From: an uncultured Actinomycetes bacterium | GTDB taxonomy: Bacteria; Actinomycetota; Actinomycetes; S36-B12 | NCBI GenBank assembly: GCA_903960135.1 | Contig: CAJBZP010000016.1 | Location: 1 to 37,701 of the forward strand | Reading direction: 5' to 3' | DNA length: 37,701 nucleotides | Shown here: positions 26,683-36,442 of the stretch, in pieces | Layout of the letters: the number at the start of each line of letters is the position of its first letter | Numbering within the stretch: the first letter of the stretch is position 1 | The notes under the pieces: model-generated | Databases searched by the model: none | Seen by the model: only the letters and a program-made list of their open reading frames with translations | Told to the model about the DNA's origin: nothing | Translations under genes and position numbers: made by a program

Positions 26683-26690
26683 GTGAAACG
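26675..26690. promoter_or_regulatory. parS: Near-consensus parS, TGTTCCACGTGAAACG, overlapping the rsmG start codon
   Basis: 14 of 16 positions match TGTTTCACGTGAAACA. Confidence 0.85.
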
Positions 26691-26694
26691 GCCA

Positions 26695-27273
26695 TTAACC
26701 CAAGTTGGGTTGGTTGGCCATGATGACCACGTATCGCTTGGGGTCCTCACCCTCAGATGCACTGATGAAACCAGCCTCGGCAACCGCGTCATGGACCACC
26801 TTGCGTTCAAATGCGGTCATCGGCGCCATCTGTACTGGCTCACCTGACTTGCGGGCCTCCTCGATCGCGACCTTCGCTACTTCGACCAAGGCGGCCCTGC
26901 GCGCCGCCCGATGCCCGCCAATGTCTAGCATCAACCGCGAGCGTTCACCGGTCTCCCGGGCGGCGGCCAGTCTGGTCAACTCCTGCAGGGCATCTAGTAC
27001 TTCACCGTCGTCGCCGACTAGCAGGTGGAGATCACCGGCCTTGACCTCAACGACAGAAACCATCGCTCGGTTGCCCTCAACGTCAATATCAATATCACCG
27101 TCCAAGTCGGTAATATCAAGGAGTGCCTCGAGGTAATCCGCGGCCGCATCGCCTTCACTTTCCAGGAGGCGTTGACCCGATAATTTGCCCGCACCCTCCT
27201 CGGAGTCTGGCTCGCTATCGATTTCGGCAACCACTACTTCTTCATCCAACATGATCTCGGTGCTATCGCTCAT
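26695..27273 (-). CDS. jag: Jag/SpoIIIJ-associated KH-R3H RNA-binding protein
   Basis: HLLVGDDGEVLDALQELTRLAA, MTAFERKVVHDAVAEAG (R3H); between yidC and rsmG. Confidence 0.93.
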   Translation of the reverse strand: MSDSTEIMLDEEVVVAEIDSEPDSEEGAGKLSGQRLLESEGDAAADYLEALLDITDLDGDIDIDVEGNRAMVSVVEVKAGDLHLLVGDDGEVLDALQELTRLAAARETGERSRLMLDIGGHRAARRAALVEVAKVAIEEARKSGEPVQMAPMTAFERKVVHDAVAEAGFISASEGEDPKRYVVIMANQPNLG

Positions 27274-27282
27274 AGTTTTCTC

Positions 27283-28221
27283 CTACTGCTTGCCCTTGCG
27301 CTTGCTGCGCGAAGCTTTTTTAGGTTGCACCCGCGGGGTGGGGTTTTCCGACGCTTCGTCGGGATCGGGGATCGTCTCGATAGCCGGTGCTTTGCCTTTG
27401 GCTTTCGCCGCCTTGCGGGCCTCCAACGCCTCAAAGGCTGGAGTACCCGGCTGCGGGCTATTACGAATCACATAGAACTGCTGCCCCATCGACCAAAGGT
27501 TTGTGGTGAACCAGTAGATGAGCACCCCGATCGGGAAGTTGATCCCACCGATCGCAAACATCAACGGGAACAAATACAGCATGATTTTCTGCTGCTTGAC
27601 CATCGGGTTATCCGGCGCGCTGTTCTTAACAATTAACTGCCGCTGCGTTAGGAACGTTGTTGTCGTCATCAAAATAATCAGGATGAACGCCACAACGCGC
27701 GTGTTAATCGGCATGAACCCGTCAGCGGCAACTTCATCCGCACCCATGAAAGTGCCATAAAGAGGAGCACCAAAAATTGACGCTCCGTGCGCCTCCTCTA
27801 GCAGATACGCATACTGCGGCCAAGTGAAGACTCCTTCGGGCACCCGCATCGCGATACCCTGCAAAACACTAAATAACGCAAAGAAAATTGGGGCTTGGAG
27901 GAGGATCGGCAAACACGAGGCTAATGGGTTAGTGCCGGTCTCTTTATAAAGCTTCATCATCTCTTGCGACTGCTTTTCGCGATCGCCCGCGTACTTTTTT
28001 TGGATCTCTTTCATCTGCGGTTGGATGATCTGCAGGTTGCGCTGCGACTTGATCTGCTTTACGAACAACGGGATCAATAGAATTCGGATGACGATGACGA
28101 GCCCGACGATCGATAGTGCCCAGGTCCACCCACTTGCTGGATCCATAAAGATGCTGAGCAGTTGATGGAACTGCACCAAGATCCAGCTAACACCGGTGCG
28201 TAGCCAATCAAGAATGAACAT
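27283..28221 (-). CDS. yidC: Membrane protein insertase YidC
   Basis: TWALSIVGLVIVIRILLIPLFVKQIKSQRNLQIIQPQMKEIQKKY, LPILLQAPIFFALFSVL. Confidence 0.95.
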   Translation of the reverse strand: MFILDWLRTGVSWILVQFHQLLSIFMDPASGWTWALSIVGLVIVIRILLIPLFVKQIKSQRNLQIIQPQMKEIQKKYAGDREKQSQEMMKLYKETGTNPLASCLPILLQAPIFFALFSVLQGIAMRVPEGVFTWPQYAYLLEEAHGASIFGAPLYGTFMGADEVAADGFMPINTRVVAFILIILMTTTTFLTQRQLIVKNSAPDNPMVKQQKIMLYLFPLMFAIGGINFPIGVLIYWFTTNLWSMGQQFYVIRNSPQPGTPAFEALEARKAAKAKGKAPAIETIPDPDEASENPTPRVQPKKASRSKRKGKQ

Positions 28222-28238
28222 GGGCTGTGTTCACGTCC

Positions 28239-28631
28239 TTACGTTTGCGTTCGCGAAGCCGGCGGGCCGGCTGCAACATCGGTTGGTTGCGGGGTTGAAC
28301 GCGGGCGACCATCAGGAAGTATCTCTGGTCGCCATTTCCCTGCTGACGGTACCGGGTCTAATCCGCCATCGCTAAAGGGATTGCATCTAAGCAGCCGCCA
28401 AATCGCCAGCCCGGTGCCTTTAAGTGACCCGTGGGTGCGGATCGCCCCAAAACCGTATGCGGAGCAACTTGGGTGGTAGCGACAACTCGGGGGCAGAATC
28501 GGCGAGATAGCGATTTGGTAGGCCCTGATCAAAGTCAATTCGAACCACATAATTGGCCAACCCGCCGAGTGATCCCAGAGCCACAGTAATCCCCGTCCTA
28601 ACCCCTGGATCCACTGCTTAAACCCGATCAC
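28239..28631 (-). CDS. yidD: Membrane protein insertion efficiency factor YidD
   Basis: [58 protein letters not shown]. Confidence 0.95.
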   Translation of the reverse strand: MIGFKQWIQGLGRGLLWLWDHSAGWPIMWFELTLIRAYQIAISPILPPSCRYHPSCSAYGFGAIRTHGSLKGTGLAIWRLLRCNPFSDGGLDPVPSAGKWRPEILPDGRPRSTPQPTDVAAGPPASRTQT

Positions 28632-28981
28632 TTAGCCGCCGCCCTTACTAGCACGGCGTTGACAACGGATTCGAGTTCGGCTTGTAGCGCCGGCCCCGGG
28701 GCCTGCGCGGCGGCCGGCAGTGCCCGGATCACGAGCCGGGAGCCCGGTGGCAACTCGGGCAGGAGCACCCGGCACCCGGCCCTTAGTCGCCTAGTTAGCC
28801 GGTGCCGGACAACAGAACCACCGACGGCCGAACTAACGGTGAAGCCCACCTTGGCTGGGCCGGTGGCCCCCGGTGGGAGGTGGAAATGCGCCACTAACAG
28901 TGCTTTGGCCGCCCGAGTGCCCTTACGGGTTGTGCTCGTGAATTCGGCTGAGGCCCGCAGGCGGTTGGCGGCAGTCAGCAT
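28628..28981 (-). CDS. rnpA: Ribonuclease P protein component
   Basis: [49 protein letters not shown]. Confidence 0.93.
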   Translation of the reverse strand: MLTAANRLRASAEFTSTTRKGTRAAKALLVAHFHLPPGATGPAKVGFTVSSAVGGSVVRHRLTRRLRAGCRVLLPELPPGSRLVIRALPAAAQAPGPALQAELESVVNAVLVRAAAK

Positions 28982-28999
28982 GACCGGCCCAAATTAGCC

Positions 29000-29134
29000 T
29001 TAGGCGGAGAGGCGCGTGCGACCCTTGGCCCGACGGGCTGCCAAGATGCCGCGGCCCGCGCGGGTGCGCATCCGAAGGCGAAAACCATGCGTCTTAGCCC
29101 GACGCCGGGTGTTCGGCTGGAAAGTGCGCTTCAT
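29000..29134 (-). CDS. rpmH: 50S ribosomal protein bL34
   Basis: Hand-translated: [44 protein letters not shown]; missing from the ORF track (44 aa). Confidence 0.98.
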   Translation of the reverse strand: MKRTFQPNTRRRAKTHGFRLRMRTRAGRGILAARRAKGRTRLSA

Positions 29135-29338
29135 GAAATACTCCTGATGACTGGGAAGAGTGCCTGCTGAGCGTACGGACCCACCTGCCAGTGCGTCAAA
29201 CCGGGGTCGCTTTGACCGAGCTGGCCCTTACCGCCACCCGCCCCTAAGCCGCAGTTAAGCCGCCAAGAACTTTGATTAGTCCCAGGTGTTGTGCTCCGGG
29301 CGGTCATTGGCTAGGTTAGGCCCTTCGCGGTAAGAAAA

Positions 29339-29370
29339 GCGTCCACATCTGTGGATAAACATGTGGACAG
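29339..29370. promoter_or_regulatory. DnaA-box cluster in the dnaA promoter region (CGTCCACA, TGTGGATAA 29350-29358, TGTGGACAG 29362-29370)
   Basis: One perfect TTATCCACA box (reverse) and two degenerate boxes, directly upstream of dnaA. Confidence 0.8.
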
Positions 29371-29396
29371 TTTGCTGATAACGGATAGGAACCACC

Positions 29397-30845
29397 ATGG
29401 CGCAATTGATTGACTCCACCACCTCAGACCTCACGGCGATCTGGGCGCAGACTTTGGCCTCCCTCGCCGATGGCGTATTAACCCCACAGCAGCGCGCTTT
29501 TGTGGCCCTCACCAAGCCATTGGGTTTAGTTGAGGATACGGCGTTAATTGCGGCTCCCAATGAGTTCACCAAGGACGTTCTTGAAACCCGCCTCAAGCCA
29601 ATGGTGGTGCAGGCTTTATCACAGACATTGGGTCGTGAAGTCCGGTTAGCCGTGACAGTTGACCCGACAATCGCCCCAAACCTTGACGATCTGGTCACCG
29701 ATGAAGTTGCTGACGCTACCTACGCGGACGAACTCGATGTCCTGCCGGAAGTCTCGCAGCGCCAAGATGATCGCCCAGGTACCGGTTCACCGGGTACCCG
29801 CGCCGAGGATGCCCGACTTAACTCCAAGTACACCTTTGACACGTTTGTTATCGGGTCGAGTAACCGCTTCGCGCATGCTGCAGCTGTTGCCGTGGCCGAG
29901 CAACCAGCACGCGCGTATAACCCACTTTTCATCTACGGCGGCTCTGGATTGGGTAAGACACATTTACTCCATGCCATCGGCCACTACACGCGTACCCTCT
30001 ATAAGGGCACCCGTGTTCGCTATGTGAGTTCGGAAGAGTTCACTAACGAATTCATTAACAGCATCCGCGACGACAAGGCGGCCAACTTTCAGCGGCGATA
30101 CCGCGATGTGGATGTTTTGCTGGTTGATGACATTCAGTTCCTGAGCGGAAAAGTGCAGACGCAGGAAGAGTTTTTCCATACTTTCAATACCTTGCATAAC
30201 GCAAACAAGCAAATTGTTGTGACATCTGATCTGCCACCAAAACAGCTTCAAGATTTCGAAGATCGGATGCGCTCCAGGTTCGAATGGGGCCTGATAACTG
30301 ATGTGCAACCTCCCGACCTCGAGACCCGCATTGCAATCCTCCGTAAGAAAAGCGTGCAAGAGCGATTGGTAGCACCGCCCGAGGTTCTTGAATACATCGC
30401 ATCAAAAATCTCTACAAATATCCGAGAGCTTGAAGGCGCCCTAATTCGGGTCACCGCATTTGCCTCCTTGAACCGGCAACCAGTTGACCTCGCAATTACT
30501 GAGGTGGTGTTAAAGGATCTATTCCCATCAGAGACCGGCCCGGAAATTACCGCCGCACAAATTATGGCGGCCGCAGCGACTTACTTCGGTGTCACTATTG
30601 ATGATCTATGCGGATCTAGTCGCTCCCGGGTGCTGGTTACCGCTCGCCAGATCGCCATGTACTTGTGCCGGGAATTAACGGATTTATCGCTACCGAAAAT
30701 CGGCCAGGCATTTGGCGGACGCGATCACACCACCGTGATGCATGCCGACCGTAAAATCCGCCACTTAATGGCAGAGCGCCGCAGTTTATTCAATCAGGTT
30801 ACGGACCTGACAAGCAGAATAAAGTCGCAACCGCGCTCGATGTAA
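29397..30845 (+). CDS. dnaA: Chromosomal replication initiator DnaA
   Basis: [53 protein letters not shown] signature. Confidence 0.98.
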   Translation: MAQLIDSTTSDLTAIWAQTLASLADGVLTPQQRAFVALTKPLGLVEDTALIAAPNEFTKDVLETRLKPMVVQALSQTLGREVRLAVTVDPTIAPNLDDLVTDEVADATYADELDVLPEVSQRQDDRPGTGSPGTRAEDARLNSKYTFDTFVIGSSNRFAHAAAVAVAEQPARAYNPLFIYGGSGLGKTHLLHAIGHYTRTLYKGTRVRYVSSEEFTNEFINSIRDDKAANFQRRYRDVDVLLVDDIQFLSGKVQTQEEFFHTFNTLHNANKQIVVTSDLPPKQLQDFEDRMRSRFEWGLITDVQPPDLETRIAILRKKSVQERLVAPPEVLEYIASKISTNIRELEGALIRVTAFASLNRQPVDLAITEVVLKDLFPSETGPEITAAQIMAAAATYFGVTIDDLCGSSRSRVLVTARQIAMYLCRELTDLSLPKIGQAFGGRDHTTVMHADRKIRHLMAERRSLFNQVTDLTSRIKSQPRSM

Positions 30846-31392
30846 CAAGGCTTTCCTTACCAGCCGCTCACCCTCATAGGTGAACTTTTGTCACATCTGT
30901 ATTGTTCATCCCCACGTTACCCACACCTGTGGATGGTTGTTGTGGATATCACTGTGGATAACTGGCCCAGAATGTCCGTTTTGGCGCCCTGTCCCCACTA
31001 GTGGACAGCCTGTGGATAAATAGCTTTTTGGAACTGGATCCCTTTCTTAACTTGGGGACAACATTGGAGCAAATGTTCCTTCCCCTGTCAGTTCCTGAAA
31101 CTTATCCACTCCCGTCCACAACTAAAGCCATTTGGCCCTCAGGCCATCCACAGCCTGCATCCAGCCGACCGCGGGTGAAAGTCGGTTTTCCCCAGTTTCC
31201 ACAGCACCTACTACTACGACTACTTATAACTTAATTGGAATTACAAACCATCATTACCTCAAGGCCGGTGGATAACCCAACCAGGAGTGCAGTGCCCACA
31301 GGGATGCACCTTCCACTAGTGATCTGCCCCTGCGCCTGACACACTGGGCCCCTGCACCCATGGATTAGTTGATCCTGGTGGCTTAACTGCTG
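30846..31392. other. oriC: Origin of chromosomal replication (oriC), dnaA-dnaN intergenic
   Basis: Perfect DnaA boxes TGTGGATAA at 30953-30961 and 31011-31019; near boxes at 30928, 30941, 31102 (TTATCCACT), 31112, 31144, 31195, 31267; AT-rich segment 31222-31256; position between dnaA and dnaN. Confidence 0.93.
31195..31245. other. Basal origin unwinding element: DnaA box GTTTCCACA + DnaA-trio run + AT-rich tract
   Basis: GTTTCCACA-GCAC-CTA-CTA-CTA-CGA-CTA-CTT-ATAACTTAATTGGAATTA. Confidence 0.75.
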
Positions 31393-31413
31393 GTGTCTGA
31401 TCTGGAGGAGATC

Positions 31414-32544
31414 GTGAAGTTTCGGGTAGAGCGTGATGTCCTCGCGGATGCGGTTGCTTGGGCAGCGCGGACTTTGCCAGCCCGCCCGGCGTTACCGGTC
31501 CTAGCGGGGCTAGTTCTAACTGCCGAAGGTGACGCACTAACACTGAGTAGTTTTGACTATGAAGTTTCTGCTCGAGTTGAAATCCCTGTTGCCGTAACCA
31601 CTTCAGGCACCACTTTGGTTTCTGGCCGACTTCTGGCAGACATCGCGCGCTCCCTACCCGCGCAACCAGTGGTAATTGAAAGCGAAGGCACCCGCATCGT
31701 TATAACCTGCGGAAGATCAACATTTACCTTGCCAACATTGCCGGTTGAGGATTATCCGCAATTACCTGCCATGCCAGCCACCTCAGGCACGGTCGAAGGC
31801 TCACTATTTGCAGCCGCGGTGGCACAGGTGGCAATTGCCGCTGGGCGCGATGACACCTTGCCGACACTAACCGGCATTCGGGTTGAAATTGAAGGCGGCA
31901 ACATTGTGTTGGCGGCCACAGATAGATACCGGCTAGCGGTACGCGAATTCACCTGGCAGCCAGATTCACCGAAGATCTCAACAAACGCACTTATCCCAGC
32001 GCGCACACTGGCCGACACCGCAAAAGCACTTGCCTCGGTTGACCAAGTGTTCATTGCCTTAGGTGATGGCGGTGCCGGCGAGGGTTTGATTGGTTTCGAA
32101 GGCAATGGTCGACGCACTACCACCAGGCTCCTTGATGGGGAGTTCCCGAAGTATCGAACACTACTCCCGAGCGAAGCTGCCACGATCGCACTCGTCGACA
32201 CTTCAGAACTCGCCGATGCGGTAAAGCGTGTCTCCTTGGTTGCCGAGCGCAACACACCAGTCAGGTTGGCATTCGAGGGCGCTGAGGTGGTCTTGCGTGC
32301 AGGCACCGGTGATGACGCGCAGGCAAGTGAGGCTGTCGCGTGCAATATCGAAGGTGATGGCTTAGAGATCGCATTCAACCCGACCTACCTGCTTGATGGC
32401 TTGGCTTCGGTGGATCGATCGATAGCGCGATTCTCATTTACCCAAGCGACCAGGCCGGCGGTTTTGACCGGGTTAGCCGAGGCCAGCGACAAACCAAGCG
32501 ATGAGTACCGCTACTTACTTATGCCGGTACGTTTGACTGGCTGA
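31414..32544 (+). CDS. dnaN: DNA polymerase III beta sliding clamp (start revised from 31393 to 31414)
   Basis: VKFRVERDVLADAVAWAARTLPARPALPVLAGLVL; GGAGGAG ahead of GTG 31414; C-terminal YLLMPVRL. Confidence 0.95.
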   Translation: MKFRVERDVLADAVAWAARTLPARPALPVLAGLVLTAEGDALTLSSFDYEVSARVEIPVAVTTSGTTLVSGRLLADIARSLPAQPVVIESEGTRIVITCGRSTFTLPTLPVEDYPQLPAMPATSGTVEGSLFAAAVAQVAIAAGRDDTLPTLTGIRVEIEGGNIVLAATDRYRLAVREFTWQPDSPKISTNALIPARTLADTAKALASVDQVFIALGDGGAGEGLIGFEGNGRRTTTRLLDGEFPKYRTLLPSEAATIALVDTSELADAVKRVSLVAERNTPVRLAFEGAEVVLRAGTGDDAQASEAVACNIEGDGLEIAFNPTYLLDGLASVDRSIARFSFTQATRPAVLTGLAEASDKPSDEYRYLLMPVRLTG

Positions 32545-32546
32545 TC

Positions 32547-33722
32547 GTGTGGGTGCGGTCACTAAGTCTTACCGATCTGCGCTCTTATGAGCAGGTGGAT
32601 TGCGCACTAGAACGTGGGGTTACCACTTTCGTTGGGCGTAATGGGCAGGGCAAAACCAACTTAGTCGAGGCCATTTGCTATCTAGCGACGTTGGGTAGCC
32701 ATCGGGTCGCCACCGATGCCCCATTAGTACGCACCGGCGCCACCCAAGGGTTCATTCGCTGTGAAGTGGTAAATGATGATCGGGTCATCATGATTGAACT
32801 TGCGATCAGCCCAGGGTCTGCAAATAAAGCAAGGGTTAATCGAACACCCGTACCTAAAGTTCGTGATGTTCTCGGACTACTACGAACCGTGCTGTTTGCG
32901 CCCGAGGACCTAGCCCTCGTTAAAGGCGATCCGAGTGACCGGCGTAAATTCATTGACGACCTATTAGTTCAACGTACCCCGCGGCTTGCTGGCACCCGCA
33001 GTGATTACGAAAGAACGCTCAAGCAACGCAACGCACTACTGAAATCAGCGAGTATCGCGAGGCGAACTGCGGGCACGGAAATGCTGCGGACATTAGAAGT
33101 CTGGGACGAGCAACTCGCGGCAAGTGGGTCTGAGTTGGTAGCTGCTCGTGTCTCATTACTCGCTGACATACTCGGTCTGGCTCGCGAGAAATATGCTTTC
33201 ATTTCAGGTGACGACAACACCCTGCTAGGTCTGACCTACGTCTCATCACTTGGTGCCGATGCACCTGCTGATGGATCTGCCGACGCACCCACCGACCAAG
33301 TAGCGGCGGCTGATCGCGAGGGCTGGCGGTTGGCTATCTTGGAAGCAATCAAGAACAAGCGCGGGGACGAACTTGATCGAGGCCTGACCTTAATCGGGCC
33401 ACATCGCGATGACATCCTGCTAACACTTGGTCAGATGCCGGCGAAAGGCTACGCATCGCACGGTGAATCCTGGTCGATAGCGTTGGCGTTGCGTCTAGCT
33501 GCATTTGAATTGTTACGAGCCGATGGGGTCGACCCCGTGTTGATACTTGATGATGTATTTGCCGAGTTGGACGCCTCACGGCGGCAACGCCTTGCCGAGC
33601 AAGTCGGCACCGCCACCCAAGTAATCATCACAGCCGCGGTGGATATGGATATCCCCGACTCACTACATGGTGTCAGGTTCACCGTAAGCGCGGGCACGGT
33701 CACCTTGCAGGACTCCACATGA
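32547..33722 (+). CDS. recF: RecF
   Basis: LRSYEQVDCALERGVTTFVGRNGQGKTNLVEAICYLATLGSHR, VLILDDVFAELDASRRQRL. Confidence 0.97.
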   Translation: MWVRSLSLTDLRSYEQVDCALERGVTTFVGRNGQGKTNLVEAICYLATLGSHRVATDAPLVRTGATQGFIRCEVVNDDRVIMIELAISPGSANKARVNRTPVPKVRDVLGLLRTVLFAPEDLALVKGDPSDRRKFIDDLLVQRTPRLAGTRSDYERTLKQRNALLKSASIARRTAGTEMLRTLEVWDEQLAASGSELVAARVSLLADILGLAREKYAFISGDDNTLLGLTYVSSLGADAPADGSADAPTDQVAAADREGWRLAILEAIKNKRGDELDRGLTLIGPHRDDILLTLGQMPAKGYASHGESWSIALALRLAAFELLRADGVDPVLILDDVFAELDASRRQRLAEQVGTATQVIITAAVDMDIPDSLHGVRFTVSAGTVTLQDST

Positions 33723-34210
33723 GCCCAACCGACGACCAACCACCTGCCAACACACCATCAGATGCTGCCGCGGCAGCTCTACGCCGCGCCACGGCCGGCA
33801 CCGGCACTAAATCTAAAAAGACGACAACCAAGAAGCAGCGGACCAACTACCAGGGGCGAGACCCGCAACTACTTGGCGCCGCCGTTGATGATTTCTTGGT
33901 CGAAAAGGGTTGGGAGCACACCAGTACCGCCGCTGCGCTACTGGCCAACTGGGAGCAGATTGCCGGGCCGGATCTCGCCAGCCATGTGGTGCCCGAGTCC
34001 TTCGTGGACGGTGAGCTGGCGTTAAGGGCCGAGTCCACCTCGTGGGCCACCCAGGTGCGCCTATTACTGCCCCACCTAAGAACGGCTATTACCGAGGCGG
34101 TGGGGTCCGGGGTGGTCAAGAACATCACCGTCGTTGGCCCAACCGCCCCAAGTTGGGTTGCCGGTCCTCGCCGGGTGAAGGGCCGAGGCCCCCGCGACAC
34201 ATACGGCTAA
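33719..34210 (+). CDS. dciA: DciA/DUF721 family replicative helicase loader-associated protein
   Basis: VEKGWEHTSTAAALLANWEQIAGPDLASHVVPESFVDGELALRAESTSWATQVRLLLPHL; recF-gyrB synteny; 4-bp overlap with recF. Confidence 0.88.
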   Translation: MSPTDDQPPANTPSDAAAAALRRATAGTGTKSKKTTTKKQRTNYQGRDPQLLGAAVDDFLVEKGWEHTSTAAALLANWEQIAGPDLASHVVPESFVDGELALRAESTSWATQVRLLLPHLRTAITEAVGSGVVKNITVVGPTAPSWVAGPRRVKGRGPRDTYG

Positions 34211-34339
34211 ATGCCACCTGAGCACTATCTCAAGCCAAAAACCCCTTTAAACCGGATACCACCTTGGCGACAGGGGGTCAAATGCGGTTACAGGGCCTTC
34301 AGGGGCCGTGCCGAGCACCTGACTGTCGGAAATACCCAC

Positions 34340-34364
34340 TAGAATGTCGGTACTCCGAAGTACC
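34340..34364 (+). promoter_or_regulatory. Candidate gyrB promoter/leader: TAGAAT -10-like (34340-34345) followed by hairpin GGTACT-CCGA-AGTACC (34349-34364)
   Basis: Located between dciA and the gyrB RBS; -35 is weak by eye. Confidence 0.35.
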
Positions 34365-34440
34365 AAATTCCTTGCTTGGCGACTACCTGCTTGGCCCCGG
34401 TTAACCACAGAGATTTGCTTGTAAAAGGAGGCTTGACCCC

Positions 34441-36403
34441 CGTGTCCTATGACGCCAGCGCGATCACCGTCTTGGAAGGCTTAGACGCCGTTCGCAAGCG
34501 CCCCGGCATGTACATCGGATCCACCGGCGAACGCGGCCTCCACCACCTCGTTTATGAAGTCGTCGACAACTCGGTTGACGAAGCCCTAGCCGGCTATGCC
34601 ACCACGATTGCCGTGACCTTGCTAGCCAACGGTGGGGTCCAGGTAATCGACGACGGCCGCGGGATCCCAGTGGATGAGCACCCAATTGAGAAGAAGCCGG
34701 CGGTCGAGGTGGTCCTTACCGTCCTGCACGCCGGTGGAAAGTTCGGCGGTTCGGGTTACTCGGTCTCAGGTGGGCTGCACGGGGTCGGGGTTTCGGTCGT
34801 CAATGCCTTGTCGAATCGGCTCGATGTCGAAGTCCGACGTGATGGGTTTACCCATCGCCAGTCTTATGACCACGGTGTCCCGATGGCGCCCCTGGCCAAA
34901 GGTGAGGCGGTTAGCACCAGTGGCACCACCGTCACTTTCTGGGCCGACGCTGAAATCTTCGAGACCACGAACTACAACTTCACGACTTTATCGCGCCGAT
35001 TCCAAGAGATGGCGTTCTTAAATAGAGGGCTGACCATCTCCCTAACCGATGAGCGAACAGTAGTTGTCAGTGATACCGATGACGACGACAACGTTGAGCA
35101 AGTGCGAAGCGTCAGTTACTGCTATGAGGGCGGTATTGCCGACTTCGTCCGACACATTAACGCCAGCAAAGGCGTGGCAAATCCCAGTGTTATCTACATC
35201 GAAACTGAAACCGAAGACAAGCGCATGAGCGCTGAAATCGCGATGCAGTGGAACACGACCTATAGCGAGTCGGTCTATACCTTCGCTAACACGATCAACA
35301 CCACCGAAGGTGGCACCCACGAAGAAGGCTTCCGCGCCGCGATGACATCCCTAGTGAACAAATTCGCGCGCGAGTGGGGCATCTTGAAAGAAAAGGACAT
35401 CAACCTCAGCGGCGAAGACATCCGCGAAGGCCTCACGGCGATCGTCAGCGTCAAACTCCTAGAGCCACAATTCGAGGGCCAAACCAAGGGCAAACTCGGT
35501 AATACCGAGATGAAAGCTTTTGTCCAAAAAGTCGTGAACGACCAACTCGGTGCCTGGTTTGAAAAGAATCCCGCCGAGGGCAAAGAGATCGCCCGTAAGT
35601 CGGTTAATGCGGCAACCGCCCGAATCGCAGCCCGCAAGGCCCGTGACCTCGCCCGCAACCGCAAGGGGCTACTAGGTGGCGCCGGGATGCCCGGCAAGCT
35701 AATTGATTGCTCCAGCCGTGAGCCGGAGGATTGCGAGGTTTACATCGTCGAGGGCGACTCCGCCGGTGGCTCGGCTCGTCAAGGCCGCGACCCGAAAACC
35801 CAAGCAATCTTGCCGATCCGCGGCAAGATCCTCAACGTTGAGAAAGCGCGAATCGACAAAGTACTTCAGAACACCGAAGTGCAGGCGCTGGTGTCGGCCT
35901 TCGGTACCGGTGTGCAAGATGATTTCGACATCAACCGGTTGCGCTACCACAAAGTGGTATTGATGGCCGACGCCGATGTCGACGGTCAGCACATTCGCAC
36001 CCTGCTCCTAACCTTGTTGTTCAGATTTATGCGACCACTGGTTGAGCAGGGCTATGTTTTCTTGGCGCAGCCGCCGCTCTACAAAATCAAGTGGTCACGC
36101 GAGGTTGCCGACTTCGCATACTCAGATCGTGAGCGCGATGCACTGATGGAAGCCGGCTTCGCCGCCGGCCGCCGGCTACCCAAAGAAGAAGCGGTCCAGC
36201 GCTATAAGGGCCTTGGCGAGATGAACGCCGACGAACTATGGGAGACAACAATGGATCCCGCTAGGCGGATCCTGCTTCGTGTCACGATCGACGACGCCGC
36301 TCAAGCCGACGAAATGTTCAGTGTGCTGATGGGTGAAGACGTTGAATCACGCCGCAACTTCATTCAACAAAATGCTCGCGACGTCCGTTTCCTCGACATC
36401 TAA
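34441..36403 (+). CDS. gyrB: DNA gyrase subunit B (start revised from 34376 to GTG 34441)
   Basis: AAAGGAGG ahead of GTG 34441; [72 protein letters not shown]. Confidence 0.98.
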
Positions 36404-36442
36404 TTGACCTGTTTTTCACTGAACTAACAACGGAGATATTTC

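Noticed and set aside
31208-31225. CTACTACTACGACTACTT as a simple microsatellite
   Set aside because: Position between a DnaA box and an AT-rich tract in oriC fits a DnaA-trio element better than random slippage.
31752-32378. 208-aa minus-strand ORF opposite dnaN
   Set aside because: Shadow ORF; Ser/Pro-rich and fully inside the essential dnaN.
34211-34440. Possible ncRNA or riboswitch in the dciA-gyrB intergenic region
   Set aside because: Only one short hairpin and a weak promoter could be read; no recognisable RNA family.
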